Assembly: GCA_964016875.1 (NCBI GenBank)
Contig: OZ024724.1
Coordinates: 54,869,938-54,933,937, forward strand
Length of the DNA: 64,000 bases
Source: Fallopia convolvulus
Lineage: Eukaryota; Streptophyta; Magnoliopsida; Caryophyllales; Polygonaceae
Reading direction: 5' to 3'
A program made the translations under genes and the position numbers. The notes under the pieces are model-generated. The model was not told the origin of the DNA and ran no database searches. It worked only from the letters and a program-made list of their open reading frames with translations. Positions 22,801-34,675 of this stretch are shown piece by piece; within the stretch, counting starts at the first letter, position 1, and each line of letters opens with the position of its first letter.

Positions 22801-23887
22801 CTTCGTTCATTTTTCTTCGACGCTGCACCACAGGACGAACGACGACGTCGATGTTCAGGGAGTGCTGGGCCAGGGTCCGAGGCACACCTCGGAGATCTTT
22901 TGCAGTCCAGGCGAACACGTCGCGGGACCCAGCAAGCAGGGCTTCTAGTGACGCTGCTGCATTCCCAGTAAGGCAACCCCCGAGGTAGATCTTCTCTGAT
23001 TTGTTCCCGAAGTGGGTGATCACCCTTCTTTCTGCCTCGGGAGTGGGTATTGTGAAATCCCGGACCTCGAGGTCTGCTTCACCCGAAGTCTCTACCATGA
23101 ACACAGAGCATTTTTGCTTAGCCGAGGTCATGTAGCAGACGCGGCCCTCTTCTTGGTTGCCTTTCACCTCTCCGACACCCACGCTGGTGGTGAACTTCAT
23201 TTTCAGGTGGTAGATGGAGACCACCGCCTGAAATTTCATCAAGGAGACTCTCCCGATGATTGCATTGTAAGCCGAGGGCAGGTGCACCACCGTAAACTCT
23301 ATTACCTCGGTCCTTGTTGTCGGGCCAGTACCGAGGGTCATCCACAGGTCTATGAGACCAGCGACCTCGACCTCGTTTCCCGAGAAAGAGGTGAGCTTCC
23401 CAGCGTAGGGCCTCAAGGATGTCGGGGAGATCCCTAGCTGCTCAAAAGCGCCAAAATACATGATGTCCACGGAGGAACCCGTGTCCACCAGTATTCGCTT
23501 CACTATTTTCGAGCCCAACTGAGCGTGTATCACCAGGGGGTCGGAGTGGGGCATATGGAGCCCTTCGGCGTCCTCTGTTGTGAAGGCCATACCCACGTGG
23601 GATTGTGAGGTTTGTGTCACGCTGTATACCGAGGGCTCATGGTGACTTGCCCTCGCGTATCTTTTTCTTTCCGCCTGGCTCGAGCCCGCCAACGAGGGTC
23701 CGCCCGAGATGGTATTGATGTACCCATCGGGTGCGGCGGCTTGCCCGGAGCACGACTGCCTCGCCGAAGCTTGGTGCTCCGTGTTGCTTGGTCGGGGCCA
23801 GGTTGGGTCCTGCTGCACGAGGTTAGCCCCCGACGCGGGGTTGGCGCGCTTTTTCTCGTTTGGGTTGTAGGCGGGGCCACCTTTGCC
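19880..23887 (-). CDS. Tat pol: protease, RT, RNase H, second RNase H, integrase
   Basis: This is the pol part of a gag-pol frame. It is open from 23887 to the stop at 19880, and any internal ATG start such as 23818 is not a true start. From residue 1 at 23818: protease with DTGSS near 109; RT with YVDDIVV near 483; a first RNase H with weak active-site residues (connection-like); a second RNase H near 756 (FVDGSRCDAGGG, YTDSEL, NTKADALA); integrase with an HHCC zinc site (HEGVCGGHPG, CAGCQ) near 980-1030; catalytic D, D, E in MDILGPF, TDHGPQF and NGQVENV; and a C-terminal DNA-binding tail. Dual RNase H is diagnostic of the Tat lineage. All catalytic motifs look intact, but in-frame stops in gag upstream should block synthesis. 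Confidence 0.92.
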   Translation of the reverse strand, partial: GKGGPAYNPNEKKRANPASGANLVQQDPTWPRPSNTEHQASARQSCSGQAAAPDGYINTISGGPSLAGSSQAERKRYARASHHEPSVYSVTQTSQSHVGMAFTTEDAEGLHMPHSDPLVIHAQLGSKIVKRILVDTGSSVDIMYFGAFEQLGISPTSLRPYAGKLTSFSGNEVEVAGLIDLWMTLGTGPTTRTEVIEFTVVHLPSAYNAIIGRVSLMKFQAVVSIYHLKMKFTTSVGVGEVKGNQEEGRVCYMTSAKQKCSVFMVETSGEADLEVRDFTIPTPEAERRVITHFGNKSEKIYLGGCLTGNAAASLEALLAGSRDVFAWTAKDLRGVPRTLAQHSLNIDVVVRPVVQRRRKMNEERATVANEEVAKLLAADFIREVQYPKWLSNVVLVKKASGKWRMCVDFKDLNKARPKDSYPLPSIDALVDSTAGHEVLSFLDAYSGYNQISMNPRDEEETSFITQRGTYCYKVMPFGLKNAGTTFQCLVDRVFKDHLDRNVSAYVDDIVVRSKGPEEHLADLAEVFTTLGHHQLSLNPEKCVFGVSSGKFLGFMISERGIDVNPAKIESILAMRSPRSRTEVQRLNGVVNYLGRFCSRLADKSLPFFAALKKNDKFVWDERLETAFSELKTFLTKFPTLSPPRAGEDFQLYVAVSPETVSAVLTREAMHRVYFVSRVLQPAEQIYSPAEKMALAVVTAARRLRPYFHAHPIQVLSDLPLRQILHQPALSGRMTKWAVELSEFDINYLPRTAMKGQALADFMVEVTFPETDTSSDEWKVFVDGSRCDAGGGAGVFLAGPSIETEYALNFAFDATNNDAEYEAMITGIEMALLNGARKIRVYTDSELVARQLNGQYDTRTGFLPAYRAKVKALVSCLETFAVESIPRTSNTKADALARLGSALPLDVGNRVMVERKLSRSVDSEVMSIRTEDWRSPVTRYIQSGILPEDPALARKLKMQAARYCVVGDQLYRRGYAEPNLLCIPPEATDHVLYEAHEGVCGGHPGWRSLAHKIVHLGYFWPTLRQDAKAYVQKCAGCQKHGNVQHTPTAPLRSIHAPCPFAMWGMDILGPFPKVAGQVQYILVIVDYFTKWIEVQAMEKITGAKVCEFLWKNLVCRFGVPMTIMTDHGPQFDCEETRTFCSELGINLKFSSVAHPQSNGQVENVNARILTDLKKRMGMALGRWAELLPLVLWTYRTTSRRATGETPFALTYGAEALVPVETLIPSARVCNFDEKENEANLKIELQFRDEIREVADLRSREYKRRVAVYHDKKVRPHLLTTGNLVLRRTEGGKLDPNWEGPYILGEEVAPGAFKLRDDEGRTLSKTWNVARLKKYYM

Positions 23888-25168
23888 TTAGTAACCTCGT
23901 GGCTTCCCGCCGAAGCAGCTCCAACCACCACCGCCACGATTGTCGTAGCGGTTGTTGTTTCTATTGTCGTTGTTGCCTCTGTTATTGTTGTTGCCTTTGT
24001 TGTTGTTGTTGTTGCTTTTGTAATCGGCACGCCGGTCGTGAGTTTGCGTCATGTACGCGTCCCTCGCGGCCGGCGCAGCCGCCTTAGCCTTTCCCTTAGC
24101 CTCGGTCACGATTTCCTTGTCGGTCCTCGGTCGCGAGCTCGGGCTGGCAGCGTCCTCGGCGTAGACCTGTGCCGTGATCCGAGCACACAGGCTCTCATAT
24201 GTGGTCGGATTTTTGAGAAAAATGCGACATTTGAAATCCCCCTAGCGAAGGTTGCCCATGAGGATGTCGCGTACCGAGGCCTCGTCGATTTGCGCGATAT
24301 CAGCGACCGCGGTGGTGAACCTCGTAAAAAAGGTACCCAACTTCTCGTTTTCCCCCTGCTCGATGCCACGGAGATCGCGCATGTTCTTCTTGCGCTTTCT
24401 CGAGCCGTTGAAGTGCCCGACGAAGGACTCGTATAACTGGGAAAACGAGGCTATCGACTCGACCTTAAGGCTGGTGAACCACGTCATCGCCGCCTTGTCC
24501 AGAGTGGTCGGAAAGATCCGACAGAAAATGTCGTCATTGTAAGAGTTGACGTTCATTTGGACGGCGTAGTGTTTTATGTGGTCCTCGGGGTCGGCCGTGC
24601 CATCGTAAAGTCCCATTTGTGGCCAATGGAAGCCTTTGGGCATGTGTGCCTCTTGGATCTCGGGTATGAAGGGATTCCTGTACCCACTCTCGACGGATGG
24701 GCGAGCAGACTTCGACTTTGACCTCGCCAGAGGGCGTGGCGCGCTTGCCGCCGTCTCGGACAGCTCCATGTCGCGCCTTTCTGTACGTCGCGAACGGGAT
24801 CGCGAGATCTGCATTGGATCTCGGGAGGGCCTCTCCGTGGTAGATCCATTCGTGGGCGCCTGCTGCCCCGGCGTGTAGCCCGGGACATATGCGGGCACGT
24901 ACTCGGAGTGAGGTTGCCCCTAGGGAGGAATCGGGACGTATGGGGGAGCTTGGCCCTGTTGGTACTGCCCGTACCCCGGATAGGGATACTGGTTGAAAGG
25001 GGCGCCACCCTGTTCGTACCCCTGGAACAGGTATGGGTTTTGTGGGATGTTGTATGTCCAGCCTGGCGGGACCACAAAAGGGTATCCTGACGGACCTGCC
25101 GTCGCCCATGGAGGGGTCTCGGCCATATTGTCGGGATGTTGGGGGAAGAAATTGTTTGGACAAGCCAT
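23888..25168 (-). pseudogene. Tat gag with three in-frame stops
   Basis: It starts at ATG 25168 and is in the same frame as pol. The order is a Pro/Tyr/Gln-rich N-terminus, an Arg/Ser segment, then the retrotransposon gag core (PKGFHWPQMGLYDG, ADPEDHIKHY, AMTWFTSL, FVGHFNGS, ENEKLGTFFTRF), an Asn/Gly/Arg-rich tail (NNNNNKGNNNNRGNN) and no clear zinc knuckle. Stops: TAG 24922-24920, TAG 24244-24242 and TAA 23890-23888. No frameshift is needed to read through to pol. Each stop is one C-to-T step from a Gln codon. Confidence 0.88.
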
Positions 25169-25230
25169 TTTGAGGGGGGTTTAGGAATCAAGGTTTGCAC
25201 TAAAATGGGAAGCTGCTTAGGATGAAGAGG

Positions 25231-25248
25231 TTCCCACAGACGGCGCCA
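25231..25248 (-). promoter_or_regulatory. primer binding site of the Tat element
   Basis: On the minus strand this reads TGGCGCCGTCTGTGGGAA, one base away from the 5' LTR end. It is the PBS common in Tat/RIRE2-type elements. Confidence 0.9.
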
Positions 25249-25249
25249 G

Positions 25250-25975
25250 TGATGAAACCCGAAATAACGGCTACGCTACGAGACAAGAAATAAGATTATT
25301 ATATTTGAGTGCAAACACTTGCTCCTTTATTTATGATTTTCTCCCAAATAACGAGGTTACAAACCTACGAGGCTGATGAACAACTTTAAGAATTACACCT
25401 AGACCTCCTACGAGGTTCCGAGATCAAACCTAAATGTTGCGAGGTTGACTCTAGGGCGAGGTAGATTTGGGTACGTGGTGTAGAGAGCTTTGTGAGATTT
25501 TGTAGCGAGGTCTTTAGTGTGGGCGAGGTCTTTGTATGACTTGGAGTCTTTTTGTGGACTTCTCTTATCTGTAGCGAGGTCTTTGGACGGTATTCCTATC
25601 ACGTCGATCTTTAACAAACAAGAGGGTTCTTGAGTTCAAGTGGTTTTTCGACCCCTTCTTCCTACGAGGTTCTTCTCTATTTATAGAGAATTGGGGGGCT
25701 GAGTTTAGGCCAATGTTCGATGTGGGATACTCGAAATAAGGGTTTTTGATTGGTCCATGAGTGAGGTCACATGTGATTGGCTTGGTAGTGAGGTTGCTGG
25801 TGATTGGTTCGGGAGTGAGGTCGCTTGTGATTGGTTCGAGCGGGCAGACGTATTAGTAGAGTCGGTAACGAGGTCGAGACCTCATTCCGGGATGTTCGAG
25901 AAACCTCGCATCTGTTGGTAGTTTTGTTTTTAAATAACCGGGCATGACGTGGGTCCCTGGTTTGCTTATGGGGGC
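25250..25975 (-). repeat. 5' LTR of the Tat element, first part
   Basis: Matches 13296-14020 of the other LTR almost base for base. It is interrupted after GGGGC (25971-25975) by the Athila element and resumes at 39516-39559. Confidence 0.93.
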
Positions 25976-27515
25976 TGATGTTCGCATTTTTGGTATAGTT
26001 TTTGATAAGTATTCTTTGCTTATTAGGATTAACTTTGTCTAGTTTAGGTTTAGTTTTAAGTGTTTTTAGTTAGTTTTGCATAAATCTACGAAAAGAGTGG
26101 AATCTACGCTATTTTGTGTATTTTGCAGGTTTTAGCTAGGAAAGGAGCTAAATGGAGCTAAATTTGGAGTATCACAGTGAAGGACGGAAAAGTGCAAGGT
26201 TTAAGAAGTCGAAGCTCAAGAGATCAAGAGGAGGTGTTGAAGAAAACATAACCCCGGGCTCGTTAACGAGGCTGTGAAGGGTCGTTAACGAGGCCACGAA
26301 GAAGAAGATTTCGGATTATTATTTTATTATTCACCGATCCTGAGCGGGAATTTATTTCCGTATCGGTTGAGTATCTTTTTAGAATCTTTATGGGTTATTA
26401 GAATATGTATTTTAGGGTTTTATATCTTTCTAGATTTTATTTCTATCTTTTAGAGATTGTTTCTATCTTTTTAGGAAAGTTTTTATCTTTTAGCCTTTTT
26501 AGTTTTTAGGATTTTCTATAAATACTCTTCTATCTAGCATAGAAAGAGGGGGGATTGATTTTGGGTGTTCGAATAGGGAGGCTAAATTTTGGAGTAGTTT
26601 TAGAGAGCTAGTTTTGGAGGAGAAGGAAGGTCGAAGGAGAGGCTGCCGGATCGGAAGTCGGTGACGAGGTTCGGTGACGACGGTTTCCGAGGTTCGTTGA
26701 TCGAGTTTGTGGTTCGGTGGTTGTTTTGGTTTGGTTTTTCTCTGATTCTCTGTAAGACGATATTTTTGTTATTAATTTAATTTTGAGTTTTGTTTCAATG
26801 TTTGTTTTTATTGAAGTTTTTAATTTCTTAATCATGAGTAGTGAGTAGTCTATTTTTCTAGGGTCGGGGTTGAGCCCGACATAGTTTAGCATGTTTGATG
26901 AAGTAAGATAGTGTTTTGAATGCCTTTTATTTTTATTGAGATTGTTTGTTGTGCTTAATACCGAAACGGGAGTTGAGGTAATTTGAGTTTTAACTTGATT
27001 GAAAGAGAAAGTTAGTAACTTGAAGGTTGATATTGTTTGCAAATGAAAGTTTCAAGCTTTAGATCCAAAACAAGAAATTGAGTGAGTTAGTTTATGAAAA
27101 TAAATTAATTTACTTGTCTAGTCAATGAAAGTTGATGACTCTATCTATTTAAAGGCATGATTTATCTTCTTACGAATTCTTATGCTTGGCTATGTTGTGG
27201 TGTCCCTTATCCTAGATATTTGTTTTTATTGAATTATTTCTGATAAATCTTCGTTGCTGAATGCTTGCTTCGGTACCGAGTGTTAGTTAGAATTTTATTA
27301 GTTCGTTAATTGGTGTTTTTGTGTTCGGTGGTTCGGTAACGATCCTGACAAGGTCGTTAACGAGGCATCTCGTGAGTGATTGTGCTTGATTTTATTTGAT
27401 TTTTATTAGATTGATAGACAAACAACCTTGCTTCCTGTGGAACGATCCTGACTCCACTGTACTCAGCGGGGTCTTGACTTATAAATTTATTTGTTGTCAA
27501 GAAACCCTCTCAACA
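25976..27515 (+). repeat. 5' LTR of the Athila element
   Basis: 1540 bp. TATA box CTATAAATAC at about 26516-26525; palindromes TCGTTAACGA at 26260, 26282 and 27354; a short duplicated GGAGCTAAAT near 26145-26165 that is absent from the 3' LTR. Confidence 0.95.
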
Positions 27516-27518
27516 AAT

Positions 27519-27536
27519 TGGCGCCGTTGCCGGGGA
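27519..27536 (+). promoter_or_regulatory. primer binding site of the Athila element
   Basis: TGGCGCCGTTGCCGGGGA starts three bases after the 5' LTR. It is the conserved Athila PBS, usually matched to tRNA-Asp. Confidence 0.92.
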
Positions 27537-27629
27537 AGCAACGAGTTGTTGGTTTATCTTTGGGATCGGGACTAGCCCAACCCCGTTTTTGTTTTTAATT
27601 TTTGTTTTCTTTGTTTGTTTTCTCAGTGT

Positions 27630-30600
27630 ATGCCGGTAGGACGAAGAAGGCTTCAGTTTGATAGCTACAGTTATTACTCAGAACCCGAACGTTCCCTGCA
27701 CCGACGACTCCGAGAAAACCGAGCCATGGCCACAGCTGAAGAGATGGCTCGAGAGCTAGAGATTCTCCGGACCCAGATGGAGGCACTGAGAGCCGAGAAG
27801 GACGGCGCTAATGTAGACAAGGCTCGACTGCAAGAAGAGCTAAACGCCTATCCAAGGAATGCCAAGCAATACATGCATCCGGAACTGAGGGTGCCAGAAT
27901 CTCCTATTGTGCTTCCTGTGATAGAGAAACCTTTTGAGATCAAGTCTCAATTTATATCCTGGATTAAACGGGCTCAGTTTGAAGGGAAACCTGTTGAGTG
28001 CCCTATGGAACATATTAGAAATTTTCTTGATTTATGTGACACCATAGCTACTGAAGGTGTCTCACTAGAATATGTTCTGTTAAAAGCTTTTAGATGGTCA
28101 CTTACTGGAAAGGCCCTGAACTGGTTAGAGAGCCTACCTTCTAAGTCTATCAGGACTTGGAAAGCTTTGTATGATCAATTTCTTACAAAGTTTTTCCCTC
28201 CTGCTAAGACAACGGAGTTAAGGAAACGTATCACCTCTTATCACCAGTTGCCTAATGAGACATTTGTTGAAACATGGGAAAGATTTAAAGAGATGCTTAG
28301 ACAATGCCCTACTCATGGGCAACCTTTATATGTATTGCAAGAAATCTTTTTCTAGGGTATCAACGCGGAGACCAAGAACCGCATCAACACGCATACTGCG
28401 TGCGGTTTTATAGAGATGAACCCGACAGAGGCGTGGGAACTGTTGGACAAGCTGGCGAATTACGATGCTATGTACGGAACCCAGCAGACTCCACAAACTC
28501 AAAAACGTCTCTATGTGCCCAATCGAGATGAAGTTGACCCCGATGTTAAAAATCAATTCTTACAAGATGAGGTCAACCGTTTGAGGAAACAGGTAAGTTT
28601 TCTGAAATCCTCTCAATCATGTCAAGAATGTGGTTCTTCTGCACATAGCACTTCTGCTTGCACTAACATTGAGCAGGTTAGAACCGCTGAGACGATAGCT
28701 GAGATGAATTACATGAGAGGACCCTACATGAACCAGCCTAATTACAATGACAGGTCGAACAACTATCAATCATGGGGCAATCAGAATGCAAATCATAATT
28801 ACACAAGGCCCCCGCAAGATAGACGACATGCACCATATCGACCTCCAGGACATCAGGAGACACCATCATGGGCTCAAGAGATTAAAGAGGGCATCAATGG
28901 ATTGGATAAAAGATGGGGAGAGTTCGATATTTGGAAGAAGAGTGTTGATTCCCAACTAGGAGACCTTGCTGCACGGATTCCAAGACCACAAGGGCAACTC
29001 CCGGGTCGTACCGAAGAGAACCCTAGAGGACAAATAGCAGCAGTACACCTTAGAAGCGGGAAGACACTACCGGAGAAAGTTCAAGCTGAAGAGAAGGAGG
29101 AACAAGATCTCGCCAGCCAGCTCGTTAACGAGCCAGCGAGAGCTAGTACCGAGCCTACAAGCCAGGATGACGAGGCTCCGAGGATTCCTGACGAGCCCAA
29201 CCCAGGTAAGTTTTCTAAATCGAGTCCTCCTCTTAATCTCAGGGTAGTTAACGACCCCACCAGGGTCGGTAACGACCCGCCGAGGACACCGAACGACCCC
29301 AGTGTCGACCCGGTACTCTCACCTTTCGAGCCTAACTTGGTTCCGAGAATGGTGAAAACTCTTCCATTCCCAGTTAAGAAATCTATGGACTCTACTGAGA
29401 GTAAGTTCAAGCGTTTCGTTAAGATTCTTCAGGGCATTAATATTTCCATCCCATTCGCTGAGGCCCTAAGCGAAATGCCGGCTTACACAAAATTCTTGAA
29501 AGATATTCTTAGCAGGAAAAGATCTATTACAGAGCTGCAGGACGAGGTCAGATCCATAGCTCTTCCAGAAAAGCTTGGAGATCCTGGGAGGTTTGCAATC
29601 ACAATCGGCATAGGCAACCACAAGTTCAAAGCTTTATGCGATCTTGGTGCCAGTGCTAGTCTTGTTCCACTCTCAATCTGGTCTAGAGCAAATATGGGAC
29701 CATTAGAGCCTGTCAACATGCGGCTTTATATGGCAGATGGATCTTGCATCAAACCAACAGGGCTGCTAGAAGATTTCCCAGTTCAAGTGGGTAATTTCTT
29801 TGTTCCGAATGACTTCATTGTGATGACCATGCCCGAAGATCCAGTTGTGCCTATTATTTTGGGAAGACCATTCCTCGCCACAGCAGGAGCTATAATCGAT
29901 GTTAGGAGAGGACTCCTAACTTTCAAAATTGGGGATGAGGTGACGGAATTCCGATTCAAGCAATCCAGGGAGTCCGACAAAGCTGAAGTCAAGATGCTCT
30001 ACGCCCACGAGGAGATCATTGAATGTGGAGACCCCATAGGAAGATCAACATGCAATGATGAAATTTCAAGGCAAAGATGGGCAGAAATAACCACTGCAGT
30101 CTCAGTAACGAGTCCTCCAACATCGTTACCGATTCTCCTGGCAGAAGATGCAGGTTCGTTAATGACCCTTGCCGAAGATGGCGAGATCTCAGCTTTCGAA
30201 TGCTTTCATGAAGTGTTGAAGATGGGACCAGAAGAGCCCATTCTAATTCCTGCCGAACCGTCCCCAACACTTAAACCCTTGCCAGATTCCCTCCGGTATG
30301 AATTCCTCGGCCCAAATTCTACTCTTCCTGTCATCATTAATGCTGGATTAAAAGATGAAGAAGTAGAAAAACTCCTAAGTGTGCTTAAGATGCATAGAAA
30401 AGCCATAGGCTACTCCCTAGATGATATAACTGGCATATCCCCTTCTCTTTGCATGCATAGGATTTACATGGAGGACAATCATAAACCCACCATAGAGCAT
30501 CAACGTAGATTAAATCCTAACATGAAAGATGTAGTTAAAAAGGAAATTATTAAACTACTTGATGCAGGGATCATATTTCCTATTTCGGACAGCCAATGGG

Positions 30601-33461
30601 TGAGTCCGGTCCATGTAGTCCCTAAGAAAGGGGGGATGACTGTGATAGAAAATGAGAAGGGAGAGCTTATTCCGACTAGAACCACCACTAGTTGGAGGAT
30701 GTGCATTGATTATAGGAAGCTCAATAGCGCTACTAGAAAAGATCATTTTTCGCTCCCTTTCATAGATCAAGTTTTAGAACGCTTAGCCCAGCATGATTAC
30801 TTCTGTTATTTAGATGGCTATAGCGGCTTTTGGCAGATTCCCATTCATCCTGATGACCAAGAGAAAACAACTTTTACATGTCCCTATGGAACCTTTGCTT
30901 ATAAAAGAATGCCATTTGGGCTTTGCAATGCCCTCGCTACTTTTCAAAGATGTATGATGGCTATTTTTTCTGATATGATAGAGGATATTGTAGAAGTTTT
31001 TATGGATGATTTTTCTGTTTATGGTTCTTCATTTGATTCTTGTCTTGCTAACCTTGCACGAGTGCTTAAACGATGTGAAGAAACCAATCTTGTACTGAAT
31101 TGGGAAAAGTGTCACTTTATGGTTCAAGAGGGGATAGTACTAGGACACCTTGTCTCTAAAAGAGGGATAGAAGTAGATAAGGCGAAAATTGAGCTTATTG
31201 AAAAACTACCTCCTCCCTCTTCTGTGAGAGACATTAGGAGTTTTTTAGGGCATGCTGGCTTTTACAGGCGATTTATTCAGGATTTTTCTAAGATAGCTAA
31301 ACCTTTGACTAACCTACTAATGAAAGATGTAGTGTTTGAGCTGTCTCCAAAATGTCTTGAGGCATTTTACAGGTTAAGAGCTTCCCTTGTGTCCGCCCCC
31401 ATCATGCAATCCCCAGACTCGGCATTACCCTTTGAGATCATGTGCGATGCCAGTGACTATGCAGTTGGCGCAGTTTTAGGGCAACGGAAGGATAAGAAAC
31501 TCCACGCCATTTACTATGCCAGTAAAACGTTGGATGAGGCGCAGAGTAAGTATACCACAACGGAGAAGGAATTCCTGGTTGTGGTATTTGCCTTTGAAAA
31601 ATTTCGATCCTATCTTGTTGGATCCAAAGTGATTGTTTATACTGACCATGAGGCCGTTAGATACCTAATGGCTAAAAAAGATGCAAAACCTAGATTGCTT
31701 CGTTGGATGCTCTTACTGCAGGAATTTGATCATGAAATAAGAGACAAGAAGGGAGCAGAAAATCTAGTGGCGGATCACTTGTCCAGGTTGCCAGTTGAGC
31801 ATATCACCGAGTCCAATAATGAAGTTCCGATTAATGGCTCCAGACCCGACGAACACCTCCTGCTGAACGAGGTTGAGCTCTACAAGACCCTCGTCACCGC
31901 TCCCTTCAGGATCGTTAACGAGGTACCGAGGCTGGAAGACACAAATAAAAAGGGAAAATGTTCAAATTTGGTCGACAATCAAGCCAATGGGGTCGTTACT
32001 GAGCTACGGGAGGTCGGTACCGAGGTCAATAAATGGAAACCTAGCTCGTTAACGACCCACCCAGGTAAGATTCCTGAACCTAAGTCTTCTCAATTAAAAT
32101 CCATCCCCTCTCCTTCTTCAATTTCTTCTTCCTCAATATCAATCCATGCTATTAGAGGGCCAAAAGCTCCTTGGTTTGCGGATTTCGCTAACTATCTTGT
32201 AGGAGGCATAATTCCCGAGGACCTTACCCCACAAAAGAAGAAGAAATTTCTCCATGATGTGAAACAATACTATTGGGATGATCCCTACTTGTTTAAACAA
32301 GGAAGTGATCACCTCTTTAGGCGTTGTATCCCAGAAGAGGAGATTGAAAACGTGATCCGTCAATGCCACACACTGCCAACTGGAGGTCATGCAAAAGGAT
32401 TCAAAACTACTGCGAAGATTGTTCAAAGTGGTCTCTATTGGCCCACCATGTTCAAAGATGTGCAAGCTTATGTGACGGCATGTGATGGATGCCAACGCTC
32501 AGGCAACATAACTTGGAGACATGAAAATCCGCTAACTGGGATATTAGAAGTTGAGCTATTCGATGTATGGGGCATTGATTTCATGGGACCGTTTCCCGCC
32601 TCAGGACCCTACAAGTACATCTTAGTTGCGGTTGATTATGTTTCCAAGTGGGTGGAAGCTGTTGCTACAAGGACTAACGACGCCAAGACTGTTGCTAAAT
32701 TCATCAAGACCAATATTTTCCCCAGATTCGGCGTTCCAAGAGTCCTAATCAGTGATGGTGGCTCCCATTTCATCGAGCGGAGTTTTGAAGCTCTTTTGGC
32801 TAAGTATGGGGTATCTCATCGGGTGGCAACACCATATCATCCCCAAACAAGTGGCCAAGTTGAAGTTTCAAACAGGCAAATCAAGAGTATATTAGAGAAG
32901 ACAGTTTCCCGTTCTAGAAAAGATTGGTCCTCCAAATTGGATGACGCTCTATGGGCATACAGGACAACATACAAGACACCTCTACGCACCACCCCCTATA
33001 ATCTAGTGTATGGCAAGGCATGTCATTTACCGGTCGAAATGGAGCATAAAGCGTTATGGGCTCTCAAGGAGCTCAACATGAACCTCGACACGGCTAGAGC
33101 AAAAAGATTCATGGACTTGCAAGCATTAGAAGAATTGAGGCTGAAGGTGTACGAAAATGCTGAAATCTATAAGGAGCGCACCAAACGGTGGCATGATCGG
33201 AAATTGGTTCCCAAAACTTACCACATCGGCGATAAGGTACTTCTCTTCAACTCTAGACTCCGATTATTCCCAGGAAAGCTAAGGACACGATGGAGTGGAC
33301 CATTTGTGGTTCACCACATTTATCCTCACGGAGCAGTAGAGTTGACTAATAACCGAGGCGTCATTTTCAAAGTTAATGGACACCGGTTGAAGAAATTCCA
33401 TGAGCAGCCTGATCCTGATGAAGAAATAAGAGTTACCATGGCTCTCACACCACAAGACTAG
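27630..33461 (+). pseudogene. Athila gag-pol, one in-frame stop in gag
   Basis: It starts at ATG 27630 and stays in one frame to the stop at 33459-33461, broken only by TAG 28353-28355 inside gag. Gag has the usual EPERSLHRRLREN start, FEIKSQFISWIKRAQFEG, LNWLESLP, FLTKFFPPAKT and ETWERFKEMLRQCP, then a knuckle CQECGSSAHSTSAC after the stop. Next are an aspartic protease (CDLGAS near 29640, ILGRPFLATAGA), RT with FMDD near 31003, RNase H (CDASDYAVGAVLGQ, TDHEAVRYL), and integrase with its HHCC site, GIDFMGPF, SDGGSHF and SGQVEVSN. Linkers in gag and between RNase H and integrase are rich in VNDP/VNEP words that encode the TCGTTAACGA palindrome. Confidence 0.93.
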
Positions 33462-33471
33462 CAAGAGAGCT

Positions 33472-33517
33472 CGTCGGGCTAACGACGTTAAACATAGCGC
33501 TTACGGGAGGCAACCCG
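33472..33517 (+). promoter_or_regulatory. two conserved hairpins after pol
   Basis: Hairpin one is CGTCG-GGCTAA-CGACG (33472-33487). Hairpin two is CGGG-AGGCAA-CCCG (33504-33517), with TAGCGCTTA between them. The same pair with compensating stem changes lies after pol in the element at 58037 (60871-60918, minus strand). Confidence 0.7.
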
Positions 33518-34675
33518 CTTTTTAGAATAGGTTTAGTTATTTTATTTTCTTTTTATTTTTCTTTTTAGGTTATTTCCTAGCTTTCTTTTCTTTTTCTTTT
33601 TTAGTTTAAATAGGATAGAAATAAGATTTTTTTGAGCTAACAAGATTTCAGGAAAAAAGGGGTCGAAATTCACTCAAGGAGGCTACGGTGACTCGTTAAC
33701 GACCCACCCAGGGTCGTTAACGACCCAGTTCGAACGATCCAATTCGCCACAATACGGGGCAGGTAAGTAACTCTAACCTAGTTAAATTTTCTAACCCTAG
33801 CCGCCACCCCCTCTATCTTTACCCCTCCTATAAAAACCCTTCTACCCCTCCCAAAATTCTACCACAATCTCTCCCACATTCACTCTCAAACCCAAAACTC
33901 TCTCAAACCCCTTTCCCTTTTCTCCTACCGAGTCGGAAATCTCACGCTAACGACCACCGGAGACGCCATCGTTACCGGAGTTCGAAGGCCCTTTCACCGT
34001 CGACGACGAGCTCGTTAACCTACCCCGATTCCGACCCCTGTGCTTTTAATTTTCGGTTCTCCGGTATGATTTCTAAACCCTTGCTTGAATTTGCATGATT
34101 GATTATCTATAGAGTTAAATTTCATATCTTGAATCATGATTTTTAGGGAGATCAATGAGCATGCCTAAATTCAGTTCTAAAATTCTTGATTGTGCTTAGT
34201 TGTTCATGTTTTAGGAAAGATGATTCATGATAGATTAGCTATTGTAACCCTTTAGTTAAGAAAGCATGAATTTCTCTTGTTCTAGATCTAAAAGTTCGAA
34301 CTTTGCATGTCAAAATTCCGGGTAATTTTTAGCATGTTCGGGATGGGTAATTGAGTAAGTATGGGGTGCTTTTAACCAATGAAGGAATTGTGGAGAATAA
34401 TATAAGATTGCATGCTTGATTTGTGCTGAATTAGAGGTAGATTCAAATTCGAAAATTACTGGTTTTGCTCTCGGCGAGTCGTTAACGACCCACCCAGGCT
34501 CGTTAACGACCCTGCACTTCATCAATGCTTAATCCGAGGCCAGCTTCGTGAACAACCCAATTGGGTAGTTTATGAATAATTCCGAGGTTAATTTTGAGAC
34601 CAAGTATGGGGTCTCGTACCTATTATTTTTGAGTGGATCTTATCTTGGGAAATTGTCGATTATTTTATAGGATCC
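33518..34675 (+). promoter_or_regulatory. internal promoter and leader intron of the Athila extra ORF
   Basis: TATAAAA (33829-33835) is followed by a C/T-rich leader (CCCTTCTACCCCTCCC and on). A likely leader intron runs from GT at 34064 to AG at 34670 (donor CCG|GTATGA, acceptor TTTTATAG), ending six bases before ATG 34676. Palindrome pairs sit upstream of the TATA box (33693, 33714) and in the intron (34479, 34500). Confidence 0.6.

Noticed and set aside
22002..22988. Long plus-strand ORFs opposite Tat pol (for example 22136-22948)
   Set aside because: Shadow frames of the GC-rich pol gene; pol motifs on the minus strand explain the sequence.
26608..27042. 144-aa minus-strand ORF repeated at 38603-39037
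   Set aside because: It is antisense to the Athila LTR downstream of its TATA box, AT-rich, with no family; copied simply with the LTR.
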